A stretch of 64,000 nt of DNA from a halophilic archaeon SHRA6 (GCA_005239175.1 SOPS01000004.1:1-64000); one strand, 5' to 3'. Numbered from the stretch's first letter, positions 1 through 9,362 are shown. The notes: generated by a model not told the origin, from the sequence alone. Numbers and translations: made by a program.

Positions 1-219
1 TGCGTGGCACAAGAGTGGTTCAACAAGCAGAATGAGAATGTGCTGTCTCTCGAAACCCTTCCTCATGTGAGAAAGGTGAGACGGACAGTATCGGGCCTGT
101 GTGAAGAGGCCGACGCTCACGGAGCGGTTTTCGCTTCGGGTGTTACCGACACGGAGTCGGCACGACCTGAGAAGGGAGTGCGAGCGGAATTAAAGACTGT
201 TGCGTCCACCGCGGACTAG
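1..219 (+). pseudogene. Unidentified 3' ORF fragment, cut by the left window edge
   Basis: The reading frame is open from the first base and stops at 219; an internal GTG lies at 4. The product is about 72 residues, polar, with no domain I recognise. It ends 9 bp before a strong hairpin (229-250). A frame running into a hairpin is what the 3' end of a haloarchaeal IS1341-type tnpB looks like, and the polar tail is compatible with such C-termini, but the zinc-finger part would be outside the window. This is a weak inference. Confidence 0.2.
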
Positions 220-228
220 ACACAGACG

Positions 229-250
229 CCACGGGTCACCCGACCCGTGG
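229..250. repeat. Perfect 9-bp-stem hairpin, copy 1
   Basis: Stem CCACGGGTC, loop ACCC, stem GACCCGTGG. The same 22 bp recur exactly at 12565-12586. Two identical palindromes 12 kb apart suggest an end hairpin of a mobile element (IS200/IS605-type ends carry such hairpins) rather than unrelated terminators. Confidence 0.7.
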
Positions 251-722
251 TACTTCACATAGTGGTGTTCGTAAGAACCCTCTGGCACCCAGCGCGTAGT
301 CCAAAAATATCTGTGGTTAATTCTAAAATCGAGGATATAACGCTGTTCGGTACCCGCGGGGACACTGTCGTTAGGACAGACGTGGGCGACGTAGTCGCTG
401 GTGGCAACGATGGTTACCCTTTGATGAAGTTGCGAATCGGCACGATTCTGGCGTCGGCCGTTACCGGCCTCACCGCGGTTGACATCCAAATCGGCGGCGC
501 TGTTGAAATCATCAAAGATTGATAGGTACAGGTTGCTGAATACAGAGCGCGTGTCTTGCAGAAAGAGCGATGTTCTATCGATCCGCGGATTTATCCAGGG
601 ACCGCTTGCACGCTACGTCTTCCTCGAAACGCTCACTGTGACAGTGGGATTCCTGCCGCCCACCCTGCGACGAATTCTATCCCACCCCTGCCCTTTATTT
701 TCTGACTTCCCCAAGTCGAACT

Positions 723-1619
723 ATGACAGGTGATATGGAGGCCCGCAAGCTTGGCGACACCGATCAGGAAACCACGGTTGCCACGTTCGGCGCCATTGCC
801 CTGAACTGGCTCGAACAGGAGGGGGCCAATCAGATGATCGAACACGCTCTCGATCACGGTGTGAACCACTTCGACGTAGCACCCCAGTACGGCGATGCCG
901 AACTCAAACTCGGGCCAAAACTCCGCCAGCACCGTGAGGACATCTTCCTCGGCTGTAAAACCCAGAAACGCGAGTATGATGGTGCTCGGCACAAACTCGA
1001 GCGCTCGCTCGACAGACTCGGCATCGACACGATCAATCTCTACCAGGTCCACGGGCTGGAGTATGAGGAAGAACTCGACACCATCACGGGTGAAGGCGGC
1101 GCCCTCGAGGCGTTCCGCGAGGCAAAGGCCGAGGGACTGATCGATCACATCGGCCTGACGAGCCATGGGGATCCTGACCTCATCATAGACGCGATCGATC
1201 GCATCGACGATCTCGAGACGCTGATGTTTCCGCTGAACCCCGTCGTGATGGCCAAGACCGACGCCGAGTACGACTACGAGGCAGTCCTCGAACGCGCCAA
1301 CGAAGAGGGCCTCGGGACGTTGATCATCAAGGCCTTCGCGAGAGGCCCCTGGCCCTCAGAGGCCGAACTCCCGGTCGAGGACCGCCCGTACGCGAACTGG
1401 TACGAGCCCGTCGATACGCCCGAAGAGATGCGCGAGCGTTTCAACTTCGTGGCCTCTCAGGACGTGACGAGCGTCGTGACACCGGGCGATCCCAAGCTCG
1501 TTTCGATGGCCTTCGACGCTGCCTCGCGGTACGAGCCTCTGGACGAAGCCGCCCAGCGATCGCTGATCGAGAAGTTGCGCCACGAAGACTCGCCCGTCCC
1601 CGAGCAACTTCACCACTGA
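723..1619 (+). CDS. Aldo/keto reductase family oxidoreductase (cassette passenger)
   Basis: Predicted NAD(P)H-dependent reductase with a (beta/alpha)8 barrel, 298 aa. The AKR tetrad is visible: D51 and Y56 in FDVAPQYG, K79 in GCKTQ and H110 in YQVHG. The segment SSxKR-type cofactor tail is poorly conserved, so cofactor choice is open. A TATA-like TTTATTTTC at 694-702 lies 21-29 bp upstream of ATG 723, fitting a leaderless start there; ATG 735 is the alternative. The methyltransferase gene follows 7 bp after the stop, so the two are probably one transcript. Both lie inside the mobile cassette. The substrate is unknown. Confidence 0.85.
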   Translation: MTGDMEARKLGDTDQETTVATFGAIALNWLEQEGANQMIEHALDHGVNHFDVAPQYGDAELKLGPKLRQHREDIFLGCKTQKREYDGARHKLERSLDRLGIDTINLYQVHGLEYEEELDTITGEGGALEAFREAKAEGLIDHIGLTSHGDPDLIIDAIDRIDDLETLMFPLNPVVMAKTDAEYDYEAVLERANEEGLGTLIIKAFARGPWPSEAELPVEDRPYANWYEPVDTPEEMRERFNFVASQDVTSVVTPGDPKLVSMAFDAASRYEPLDEAAQRSLIEKLRHEDSPVPEQLHH

Positions 1620-1626
1620 TCGCTCC

Positions 1627-2349
1627 ATGTCAGTTCCACAGACTGTCGAAACCGCTCTCGCGGACCGCCCGGTCGAGGGTGCGACCTGCCTCGAGGCGGG
1701 AGCCGGCGTCGGTAATACCACCCGCGGGCTACTCGAACAGGGCGCAGGCCACGTCTACGCAGTCACCAACAACGCCGAACACGCCCGGGACCTCAGGTCC
1801 TCTCTTACTTCCCACGAGGCGTCCCGGACCTCGATCCTGGAAGCGGACCTTCAATCCACACCTCTCGAGTCGAACGCGGTCGATCTCATCACCGCACATG
1901 GCTTGTGTAACGTTGTTCCACCCGCTGTTCTCGGACGGATTTCGGCAGAGCTAGCCCGGATTGCCGCCCCTGGGGCACACCTCGTCGTTGACGATTACGA
2001 GCCGCTCCCCGACGACGCGGCTATCAGCGACCTCTTTGCCGTCGAAAACGCTGCGTCGGAGCTGGCTGACGGCACGCCCGCGCTCACGTTCTATCCCTCT
2101 GATATGTTGCGCCGGGTTTTCGAAGGCCACGGTCTGACCTTTGATCGCAAACGAATCCTGCTTGATCCCGTCCCCTGGACGATCTCTCACGTCGAGGCTC
2201 ACGCTAACCTCGCTCGGAAGACTGCGAGTAATCTCCCCCGAAGGCTCGCTGATCCCCTCGCCGCCGAACTCGATCGGCTCGTCGAAGAGATTGGGTCAGA
2301 GTCGACAGGGACGATGTACAGTCTCGCGTTTCGGATGTCCGAGCGGTAG
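1627..2349 (+). CDS. Class I SAM-dependent methyltransferase (cassette passenger)
   Basis: Product of 240 aa. Motif I of the Rossmann-type SAM-binding fold is clear near residue 23 (LEAGAGVGNTTRGLL), followed by the acidic end of strand 2 region and motif IV-like DLITAHGLCNVVPP near residue 85. There is no signal peptide or membrane segment. The gene is 7 bp behind the aldo/keto reductase, suggesting co-transcription and perhaps action on the same small molecule. The acceptor cannot be read from sequence. The gene ends 112 bp before the right end of the mobile cassette. Confidence 0.8.
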   Translation: MSVPQTVETALADRPVEGATCLEAGAGVGNTTRGLLEQGAGHVYAVTNNAEHARDLRSSLTSHEASRTSILEADLQSTPLESNAVDLITAHGLCNVVPPAVLGRISAELARIAAPGAHLVVDDYEPLPDDAAISDLFAVENAASELADGTPALTFYPSDMLRRVFEGHGLTFDRKRILLDPVPWTISHVEAHANLARKTASNLPRRLADPLAAELDRLVEEIGSESTGTMYSLAFRMSER

Positions 2350-2469
2350 TTCGGCGTACTTCAGTATCGTTCTCGCCTGTCGATACCGCTCTGCAGAATA
2401 CACACTCTGTATTTAGCATGGCGTCAAGAACATACCATCGATTGAGGATTTCAACAGTGCCAAATCGGC

Positions 2470-3282
2470 TTAATCAAGACCGACCTGCGTAGTGTTCGAG
2501 ACGACATTCAAATCAGCTCTGACATCCATAATCACTCTTTACGACATTTTCTACGATCGGTTTCGCGTCGATGACCAGTGTAAATGATATCATATGTAAC
2601 AGTTTGATATCTTACTACGTAGTATCATTTAAAATTAATTATAGGCGAGATATACGAATCAAATAATATACTTTGCTGTGTACTATTTAAAAAATCAACA
2701 CAAAGTGATATTTCAGTATATATTAAATGAAATATATAAACGACAATCGACTGCAGAATGGATAACCCAATTATGACTAAAGTGATACAATTGGCTAATA
2801 TCCCGAAATCACCGATTTCTGGCGTACAACAAGACACCTACGTCTCGCCATCGGCCGCCTGTTCCTTTTACCATGATAATTCTACGTCTGGTTAAGACTC
2901 ATTGAGCAAGTCTCGATGCATTCTACCCAACTTACACAAAGGCCACTTAATCTTCGTCTGACATAAGCAGCCGGTGTTCCCGATTAATTGAAAATTAACT
3001 CCATTACACACCTATCTATGTAATCTCTTGAGCAGTGTGAGTAATCTCGTATTACCACGGATACATGATCTTGTTTTCGTAGATGTCCTTACAGTACCTA
3101 TCTCTTCTCAGACTGTCTCTTTACCGTGGTGCTGGAGCAATTAACGGTCCCAGACTCCGAGCCAGTGCCGCTGCAGGCGCCCTCATGGGTGCCTTTTTAG
3201 CAATCTTTGGGAGGATGTTTTAGAAACTGAGGTCGTCCTTGGTCGAATTCCACCATGTCAACCATTCGTACGATCGAATCAG
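2470..3282. other. AT-rich intergenic stretch without a convincing gene
   Basis: About 810 bp, clearly AT-richer than the flanks around 2580-2760, with short ORFs on both strands but no coding signature that I trust. No RNA gene, transposase or repeat was recognised. It begins with the right-hand target duplication of the cassette. Confidence 0.5.
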
Positions 3283-4287
3283 TTACAGTTCGGTATTTTG
3301 GACCTGTGTACTACACGTATTATTTTGATATAGCTGAGTAGTTACTGCTAACGGGAGATAAAACAGGAGATGTTCGCGTCCGAGTGATCCCGGCGATGGG
3401 CGGCTTGAACTTGTTCGGTAAGGCGCTGTTGCTTTCGCACTCAGGTAACTCCATCCAGCGTTGATCCGAAAATAATCTTTGACGACAGGCTCTGGGTACG
3501 CATTAGAAAGAGTGTCATATATGCTAACTCCACGTTGACGAGCCCGATTACAGTCCGGTTCTGGGAAAAATTCGCGTGCGAAAAACGCATACACATGTGG
3601 CATTTCAAACAGCCCATCTATGACGTCGTCAATCGATGTCGGGTGTATTTCACCTTCCTCCGGCATCTGGGCATCCTCGATTGACCCCGCAATTGGCTCG
3701 ACTGCTTGTACTTCTGGGCTTAACTCATCAGTCCGCTCAGAACCCGAAAAATACGCAATACAGCACTCTGGGTAGCCGTGTAACGCTCCTTGATACTGTT
3801 CGAACGTGGCGCGATTACCAGTGACGACTGCGTCGATGTTTCGCTCAAGTACGTCTGTCGGCACTGGCGAGTCCCCCTCGCGGAAAAAATAGATGCGCGC
3901 ACCATACTTGACCTCCTTGGGTGTTCTCAACCACTCTGGTACAACGAAGCAAGTGCCGGAGAATTGTTGTTTTACGTAATTGACTTCTGGGAGTTGTTGG
4001 AGCAGATTTCGGAATTGTATAGAGGCTGATCTGAAGTTTTCACGTGACAGGGAATCCACGTCGATCTGAATCTGATTGAAGACCTCGCGTGACTGGGACG
4101 CAATTTTTTGACGGCCTGTCAGCGACTGAGAACTCTCAACCGTATCTATTGCCAACTCCTGTCCCCGCAAATACTTCTCATCTAATTGAATGCTTGCACC
4201 GCGTCGTTCGTTTTCCAGCACTGCGCGTATGTCCAGTGCGGCAAAGGCCGGGAGGGCTGTAAGACTGTTCACATCTGACGATGACAA
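3283..4287 (-). CDS. DUF483-like archaeal protein
   Basis: Cytoplasmic protein of 334 aa. The most telling feature is GYPECCIAYFSGS near residue 170, a paired-cysteine motif typical of DUF483 proteins of archaea; it is followed by an acidic stretch and a C-terminal LGREHLLFYLPLAV segment. The biochemical role of the family is not known to me. A TATA-like TATAGTATA lies about 30 bp upstream of ATG 4287. It stands alone: the neighbours are the cassette side and the divergently spaced usp gene. It could also be a more distant metal-binding family. Confidence 0.55.
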   Translation of the reverse strand: MSSSDVNSLTALPAFAALDIRAVLENERRGASIQLDEKYLRGQELAIDTVESSQSLTGRQKIASQSREVFNQIQIDVDSLSRENFRSASIQFRNLLQQLPEVNYVKQQFSGTCFVVPEWLRTPKEVKYGARIYFFREGDSPVPTDVLERNIDAVVTGNRATFEQYQGALHGYPECCIAYFSGSERTDELSPEVQAVEPIAGSIEDAQMPEEGEIHPTSIDDVIDGLFEMPHVYAFFAREFFPEPDCNRARQRGVSIYDTLSNAYPEPVVKDYFRINAGWSYLSAKATAPYRTSSSRPSPGSLGREHLLFYLPLAVTTQLYQNNTCSTQVQNTEL

Positions 4288-4469
4288 GGTGATCCACCAT
4301 TCAGAAAATCTACACTATACTATAATAATTTTCGCCCACAGTTGAGGACAAAACGATACGCTAACTGCCATGGTGAACCGTATTCAGGACAAGCCCTGAG
4401 GCGCATTGTCGTTGAAAGTCGGATGTGTATCAACCCTATGTTAGCCGCTATATCCGCTCTGCTATCGCA

Positions 4470-4880
4470 TTACCGTTTACGCACGATCGTTACGGTACAG
4501 GGTGCCCGCCGTGTTACTGACTCAGCAACGCTCCCGAGTAACACCTTCGAGAGTCCAGAGCGACCAGTACTGCCCATAACGATGTGGTCAATGTTGTTCT
4601 CTGTGGCGTACTGTACGATCGATCGTGGAGCATTACCTTCGGTCATGTCCGTTACGATATTTCGCCCATGCTCTGCAGCGATCTCTTCAGCCTTCTCCTG
4701 TATCTCTACACCCTTTTCAGCTGCAAGCTCGTACGCGGATTTAGTCCTGTCTCGAGGAAACTCCGTAACCTGAATCACGTGGAACACGTGTACCTTCGCT
4801 TCGGGAAAGAGTTCAAACGCTTCAGTGAGGGCCGCTTCCGATGCTGCGGACCCATCCATGGGGACTAACACGTTCTTCAT
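4470..4880 (-). CDS. Universal stress protein, UspA family
   Basis: Single-domain USP of 136 aa with the usual N-terminal strand NVLVPMDGS and the C-terminal nucleotide-binding motif G-x2-G-x9-G-S, seen as GSTGRSGLSKVLLGSV from residue 103. This marks the ATP-binding subgroup. USPs are small cytoplasmic dimers linked to stress survival. A TATA-like TTATAAAATATT lies just upstream of the start. The nearby CBS and amphi-Trp genes are the same kind of small stress-associated protein, but they are on the other strand. Confidence 0.92.
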   Translation of the reverse strand: MKNVLVPMDGSAASEAALTEAFELFPEAKVHVFHVIQVTEFPRDRTKSAYELAAEKGVEIQEKAEEIAAEHGRNIVTDMTEGNAPRSIVQYATENNIDHIVMGSTGRSGLSKVLLGSVAESVTRRAPCTVTIVRKR

Positions 4881-5180
4881 GACTCGACCAGTCGGCTCAT
4901 ATTATAAAATATTTCCCACAGTTTGGCGGACAATCCCTACCCGAGCGGGAGTAATAGCGTTATCTGATAGAATAGTTACAGGGGTCTCTTCGCCAGCGAA
5001 TCGATTGACCACCCCTTTGCCGGTCAGTACTCCCTGAGGACACCTGCTCGTCCACGGTGCCGAACCGTCGGTGGATTTCGTCGAATGGGCTACAGCTGGA
5101 GGCCTCACAGTTCTCACAAAACAGGAACCATAATAATCTATTATACGGTTCACCTCAAACTTTCATCTGGGTGAATCAAA
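4881..5180. other. Divergent promoter region between usp and the CBS gene
   Basis: Holds the TATA-like element of usp (about 4901-4913) and, for the CBS gene, an AT-rich AATAATCTATTATACGG near 5130-5146. The reverse strand around 5000-5120 can be read as a short cysteine-containing peptide, but without support; no gene is called. Confidence 0.45.
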
Positions 5181-5600
5181 ATGCCTATCGAAGACCTTGC
5201 CCGAAGCGATGCCATAACAGCGCCTCCTGAAACGCCGGTCACCGATCTCGCCACGATCATGGCCAAAGAGAAGGTCGGAAGTGTTGTCATTACGAACGGT
5301 GACGCGCCAGTTGGGATTGTCACAGATCGTGATCTGACCGTTCGTGTCCTCGGAGAGCAAGCCGATCTGGCAAGTCAGACTGCTGAGGACGTGATGACCA
5401 CTGACCTTTGTACAGCCGAACCCGATGCTGGATTCTACGAAGCGGCTAGCCTAATGGCCGAACACGGCGTCCGGCGGCTTCCAGTCTGTGAAGGTGACTC
5501 TCTCGTCGGAATCATTACGGCTGATGACATGACTGAGCTACTCGCCGACGAGCAACAGCACCTCGGAAACATCATCCGATCCCAGCGGCCAGAGTACTGA
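5181..5600 (+). CDS. CBS-domain pair protein
   Basis: A stand-alone Bateman module of 139 aa: CBS1 at about residues 8-62 (TDLATIMAKEKVGSVVITN, then GIVTDRDL) and CBS2 at about 72-128 (MAEHGVRRLPVCEG, then GIITADDM). Such proteins bind adenosyl ligands (AMP, ATP, SAM) and act as energy or redox sensors. No enzymatic or membrane domain is attached, so its partner must be a separate protein. The amphi-Trp gene starts 6 bp after its stop, so they form an operon. Confidence 0.92.
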   Translation: MPIEDLARSDAITAPPETPVTDLATIMAKEKVGSVVITNGDAPVGIVTDRDLTVRVLGEQADLASQTAEDVMTTDLCTAEPDAGFYEAASLMAEHGVRRLPVCEGDSLVGIITADDMTELLADEQQHLGNIIRSQRPEY

Positions 5601-5606
5601 TCAACA

Positions 5607-5849
5607 ATGCCAGAAGAAGTCCTGTACAAAACCGAACACCAGGAAACAAGAACCCAGATCGCTGAAGCGTTACGCGATGCTGCAGATCAGATCGAATCGG
5701 GAACGGTCGAACTCACGAACAATACCGACGAAGAGACAGTGAGCATCCCGGAGAATCCGAAATTCGAAGTCGAACTCGAACGCCTCACGGATTCGGAAAC
5801 TGGAGACCAACGGTACGAACTCGAATACGAGATCAGGTGGACGAAGTAG
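5607..5849 (+). CDS. Amphi-Trp domain protein
   Basis: Small acidic protein of 80 aa with the alternating hydrophobic pattern and terminal RYELEYEIRW segment typical of the amphi-Trp domain. Function in haloarchaea is unknown; these proteins commonly sit beside CBS or Usp genes, as here, where the CBS gene ends 6 bp upstream. There is no signal peptide or membrane segment. Confidence 0.8.
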   Translation: MPEEVLYKTEHQETRTQIAEALRDAADQIESGTVELTNNTDEETVSIPENPKFEVELERLTDSETGDQRYELEYEIRWTK

Positions 5850-6025
5850 CACCCGGATAGCCAGACACTCGCCTCTCTGTCTCGTGCGGTATTTTTAGCA
5901 CTTGTTACTGCTCTCAACAGGAAAAGCAGAGTGCTCCGTTGTAGCCCTCAGCACTCGAGTGCCACTACTTTTGAATAGCGCGACGATCGATTGAAGCAAC
6001 TGTACTCGACAGCTGTCGTCACGAT

Positions 6026-6218
6026 TTAGCCGCTAATCGAAGTCCTATCATCAGTGCTGACGGCCGTGACGCCTCGCCCGTAAACTCCCATAGTGATCCC
6101 GGTTGCAAGCAAGTTCACACCGAACAGGAAGCCGACCACCCAGCTCGCAGTGCTCGACAATCCCATCCAGAGCAAGCCGGCGGCAACCAGCGAGATGACG
6201 CCGTTGGCAAGAGACCTT
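6026..6218 (-). pseudogene. HdeD (DUF308) membrane protein, C-terminal remnant
   Basis: Only the last ~64 codons survive: an in-frame run NGVISLVAAGLLWMGLSS, then a second hydrophobic helix WVVGFLFGVNLLATGITMG, then a short polar tail and stop. This matches the last two transmembrane helices of HdeD/DUF308 proteins, which normally have six. An in-frame TGA lies just upstream and no start codon with the earlier helices is present. It is a truncated gene in an accessory region with several other wrecks. Confidence 0.65.
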
Positions 6219-6259
6219 TGCGGGAGCGATCATGGTTACGTAAGGTCATTCTTGCTCAG

Positions 6260-6772
6260 TCACTCCGTTGACTTCGATGAGTTCCCGTCTTCGCCCATGG
6301 ACTCCCCAGTAGACTCATCAGGCGGTTGTGGCCCCCCACCCGTTTGCGCTTCCTGTGCGTCTCCCCAGCCCCCGGAATCGATCACCTCGAAGAGTTTCTG
6401 CCAGTTCTCGTCGTCTTCATCTTCCGGGAGCTGGTCCCTGAGCTGTTGTAGGTCAGATGGGGGCACAAGCGTCCCTACAAAGTCCATAATGACCTGGGCA
6501 TGATAGGCCGCATCTGGTCGATCGGCTCCCTCTATTTCACTGACTCGAGAGACGAACTCCGTCCAGTCGAATCGTTGGCCGTGCTCGTGGACGGCTCCGG
6601 TCAGGTACCATTTGATCTCCATCGGAAGTGACGCGGCAAGGTCCTCGGCGTTTCCTTCCGGGATTCGCTGTCCCAGAGTCAGGAGCGTCGCCCGTATTGC
6701 GCGTACTGTCTCACCAGTTCCTGGAAGTTCAAGTCGGTGCTGTATCTCTCCTGTGAACTCGTCGAAATTCAT
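6260..6772 (-). CDS. DUF2267 protein
   Basis: Product of 170 aa. The N-terminal ~125 residues match the DUF2267 pattern: MNFDEFTGEIQHRL, then ATLLTLGQRIPEGNAEDLAASLP with the pLP-x-E-x-K-W step (LPMEIKWYL), a repeat-like second half and VPPSDLQQLRDQLPE. The last ~45 residues are an acidic, Ser/Pro-rich low-complexity tail. The function is unknown; DUF2267 genes often occur with usp and CBS genes in stress islands, which is what surrounds this one. Confidence 0.85.
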   Translation of the reverse strand: MNFDEFTGEIQHRLELPGTGETVRAIRATLLTLGQRIPEGNAEDLAASLPMEIKWYLTGAVHEHGQRFDWTEFVSRVSEIEGADRPDAAYHAQVIMDFVGTLVPPSDLQQLRDQLPEDEDDENWQKLFEVIDSGGWGDAQEAQTGGGPQPPDESTGESMGEDGNSSKSTE

Positions 6773-7423
6773 GGATTCTCCCCTCTATTAACGAAATCGT
6801 TCCTTTGAGTTTGGGTTTGGCTGCCCAGATTGCGGACCCGGTAACGATTCCGATCACTAATCACACTCCCGAGACTCTCTTTTTTTACCACCGTGGCTTC
6901 GTTCCCCGCCGGTCGATCCCGCTGAGCTGTGAGTACTCCTGTTTCTACGATATTTTCTATTGGCATCGGCCCTCACCTCAGATCACGACAGCCAGTTGTA
7001 TAATTGTATGTGCGTAATTCTGTACATTCCGATCTTGAGCTGCGTGACGAATACCAATTCTCGACTAGGTCCGGACCTAGTCGATCACGTAGGTGGGTAC
7101 ACGCACAGTAATTCAGTCTGCAGAGACGATGGTTTCTCTCGGTTCGTGTTTGTGCCTGAAAAAGCGGTGTCGAACCTCGTTACTGAGTTGCTCTGGACAG
7201 TACCCTCCGTTCTCAATGTATCGTACCGAGGTGCTTGAATGAAAATCGTATACGTTTGCCGATACAGATCTTGTAATCTAGTATCTGCACAGCCGCGATC
7301 GGCTTTACGACCCTGACTGGGACGATTGTACACGCGAGGTTCGATCGACAGATGTCATTCTATCGATCGACGTACGGATTCTAACGTCAGTATCGATCCG
7401 TCCGGTGAAACAGTGGCAATTGG
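6773..7423. other. Intergenic stretch with no gene seen
   Basis: About 650 bp with only short ORFs that look like chance frames on both strands. It must contain the promoter of the DUF2267 gene near 6800-6870. I see no RNA gene, transposase fragment or strong repeat. Confidence 0.4.
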
Positions 7424-7837
7424 CTATGCGTTTTCGAAGACGTCGACGGCGGCCTGTGCGACCTCCATGTCTTCTTCGACACTGCCCCCAGAGACGCCGA
7501 CACCTCCGACGACGGTGCCATCCTCGTCTTTGAGCGGAAATCCACCGCCGAACGTTACGATCCGCCCGTCGTTCGTATTCCCCAGTCCATATAACGACTC
7601 TCCCGGTTGTGACACCTCGTGGATGGTCTGTGTGTCTAATTTCAACGATGCCGACGAGTAGGCTTTGTTCTGTGCGATATCGATACTCGCGATGAGTGCC
7701 TCATCCATCCGGTGAAACCCGACGAGGTTACAACCTTTGTCCACCACCGCAATACACATTGGGACGTCGATCTCGACTGCTTTGTCTTCTGCTGCTGCGA
7801 TGAGCGCTTTTGCTGTCTCCAGTGTCACTTCTTTCAT
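7424..7837 (-). CDS. GlcG/HbpS-type haem-binding family protein (DUF336)
   Basis: Product of 137 aa with the whole family pattern: an N-terminal helix LETAKALIAAAEDKA, strand VPMCIAVVDKGCNLVGFHRMD, the helix IASIDIAQNKAYSSASL, the loop LYGLGNTNDGRIVTFGGGFPL and the Gly-rich end GTVVGGVGVSGGSVEEDMEVAQAAV. Members bind haem or small catabolites and act as scavengers or sensors; the ligand is not fixed by sequence. It is monocistronic, with no signal peptide. Confidence 0.88.
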   Translation of the reverse strand: MKEVTLETAKALIAAAEDKAVEIDVPMCIAVVDKGCNLVGFHRMDEALIASIDIAQNKAYSSASLKLDTQTIHEVSQPGESLYGLGNTNDGRIVTFGGGFPLKDEDGTVVGGVGVSGGSVEEDMEVAQAAVDVFENA

Positions 7838-8401
7838 GTTTAGTTTACTCCGTGCTCAAGATCAGTAGGACGGAGAATAAATCTATGGGCTACTATTCGG
7901 TTGATCGCCTCGTCTGCTGGCGTTCTTCCGATGCGTGGTTGATACGGTTTCTGATGATCTGCGTACGGATGCACTGGTCTGGCCAGTTGCGTGCGATCGA
8001 TCGACTGGTTCCTTACGAATCTTGATCGTAGTCATGTGACTGGTGTCAGGTCGTGTGGAGTGGGACGAACTCTCGGTGCCGGATAAATGCACGGATATCG
8101 GGGTCACTGGCAAACTGCTGGAGATTTTCCTCGTCGTATCTTCTGTCCCTACTCAAGACCGGATTGTCGCTGTATTCTGTTTCACGACTCGGGGCGTAAT
8201 TCTCGGATCGCGCTTTCGTGTCGCTGTCACCTGAATGATGGACAGCGCTGTCGCAGTATCAACCAACAGTGTGATCTTTGTCCATTGTATTCTCAGTAGT
8301 AAATATACTTTTTTTGATAGTTCTGTTTCTGAATAGGGAGGAATTTTCATTCAGTGGGGAAATCCTTAATGATTTTACATGCAAGAGTCGGCTATTCTAG
8401 T
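7838..8401. other. Intergenic stretch with no gene seen
   Basis: About 560 bp. A likely TATA element for the next gene is GTAAATATACTTTTTT near 8299-8314. The short ORFs overlapping it are not supported by start context or composition. Confidence 0.4.
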
Positions 8402-9211
8402 ATGTCCAATGAGACTTCCCTGTACAACGGAGTATCGAACTACGACATGTGGAGTCGCCGGAATTACCTCGTGGCGACAGTCGGTATCGCAGCGTTAAGC
8501 GGATGTGCCGGTGATAATGGTGACGGGACAACCGAACCCGAAGATGGGGATGCAGACGGGACAACCGACCCCGACGATGGGGATGGAGACGGGGAACGCC
8601 CGGAGGGAGTGTCAGCGGAGGAGTTCGAACGCGGCCCCGTACCCGACGTGTACATCTCTGCGATGTCACTTGGGGGTGAACAACGCAATCCCGACGAGTT
8701 GGAGACCAAAGCTGACGTTAGTTTCTCCGAGTACGAGGAAGCACAGGAGAACGACGCACACCAGCCGGGGACGTGCTGTGCGAACTGTGCAGACTACATC
8801 GTGGACAAAAATGGTGACACCTTCGGTGCATGTTCGGAGGTCGAGGGATACGTCGACGGTGAGGACTGGTGTGTAATTTATGAGGAACTGCCCGAACCTG
8901 ACGTCCCCGACGGAATGTCCGAAGAGGAGTTGGCCACAGCCCAGCTTCCAGCGGAGTACCGGACGGCGACCTCACAGGCTGGTGAAGAGCGCGATCCTGA
9001 TGATCTTCAAAGTCAAGAAGATGTAATGTTGATGGAGTCTGTCGAGGCGATCGCGGACGGGCCTGCGCAACCAGGACAGTCCTGCGGAAACTGTGCGGAA
9101 TTTATCCTCGACAAGAACGACGACATGTGGGGCGGCTGTGCGAAGGTTGAGGGATACATTGCAGTCGAAGACTGGTGTTCAATCTGGGAGCCCGTCAGTG
9201 AAGAAGTCTAA
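8402..9211 (+). CDS. Tat-exported lipoprotein with two tandem HiPIP-type iron-sulfur domains
   Basis: Product of 269 aa. A twin-arginine signal (SRRNYLV, R19-R20) leads to a lipobox ALSGC with C35 as the lipid anchor, so it should sit outside the cell membrane. An acidic Gly/Asp/Thr linker follows (36-66). Two homologous domains come next, each with the cysteine ladder C-x2-C-x14-C-x12-C: C126, C129, C144, C157 and C228, C231, C246, C259. Both end in a WC pair (DWCVIYE, DWCSIWE), as in high-potential iron-sulfur proteins. Each domain should hold one 4Fe-4S cluster for electron transfer. ATG 8402 was chosen over the 5' extension; ATG 8450 is also possible. Confidence 0.8.
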   Translation: MSNETSLYNGVSNYDMWSRRNYLVATVGIAALSGCAGDNGDGTTEPEDGDADGTTDPDDGDGDGERPEGVSAEEFERGPVPDVYISAMSLGGEQRNPDELETKADVSFSEYEEAQENDAHQPGTCCANCADYIVDKNGDTFGACSEVEGYVDGEDWCVIYEELPEPDVPDGMSEEELATAQLPAEYRTATSQAGEERDPDDLQSQEDVMLMESVEAIADGPAQPGQSCGNCAEFILDKNDDMWGGCAKVEGYIAVEDWCSIWEPVSEEV

Positions 9212-9362
9212 GTAGCGTTCTTTCCTCCGGCCTTTTCACCAATAATCGTCCGCCGATTCTACTCTGTCACTTTACAGGGGTCAACTGCCCCATCATAACA
9301 TTTCTGTGGGGTGATCGTGCTCGACTCTGGTAGGTGAGACCCAATCTGCGTACGGACTGGTC

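Larger units (their letters stand above)
496..2461. mobile_element. Non-autonomous IS6-like cassette carrying two genes, with 8-bp target duplication
   Basis: The left end reads GGCGCTGTTGAAATC and the right end, on the other strand, GGCACTGTTGAAATC. The 8 bp outside each end are identical: AAATCGGC at 488-495 and at 2462-2469. An 8-bp duplication and GGNNCTGTTG ends fit the IS6 family. A subterminal motif (GCTGAATACAGAG type) lies 39 bp inside the left tip and 44 bp inside the right tip. There is no transposase inside; the 1966 bp hold an aldo/keto reductase and a methyltransferase gene. It is read as a mobile insertion cassette moved in trans. Confidence 0.8.

Noticed and set aside
190-489. 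99-codon minus-strand ORF and overlapping 91-codon plus-strand ORF
   Set aside because: Both frames are open over the same DNA with no motif; the plus frame runs across the cassette target site, but no family is recognised.
2625-2837. 70-codon AT-rich minus-strand ORF
   Set aside because: Hydrophobic-looking only because of AT-rich sequence; no promoter or start context.
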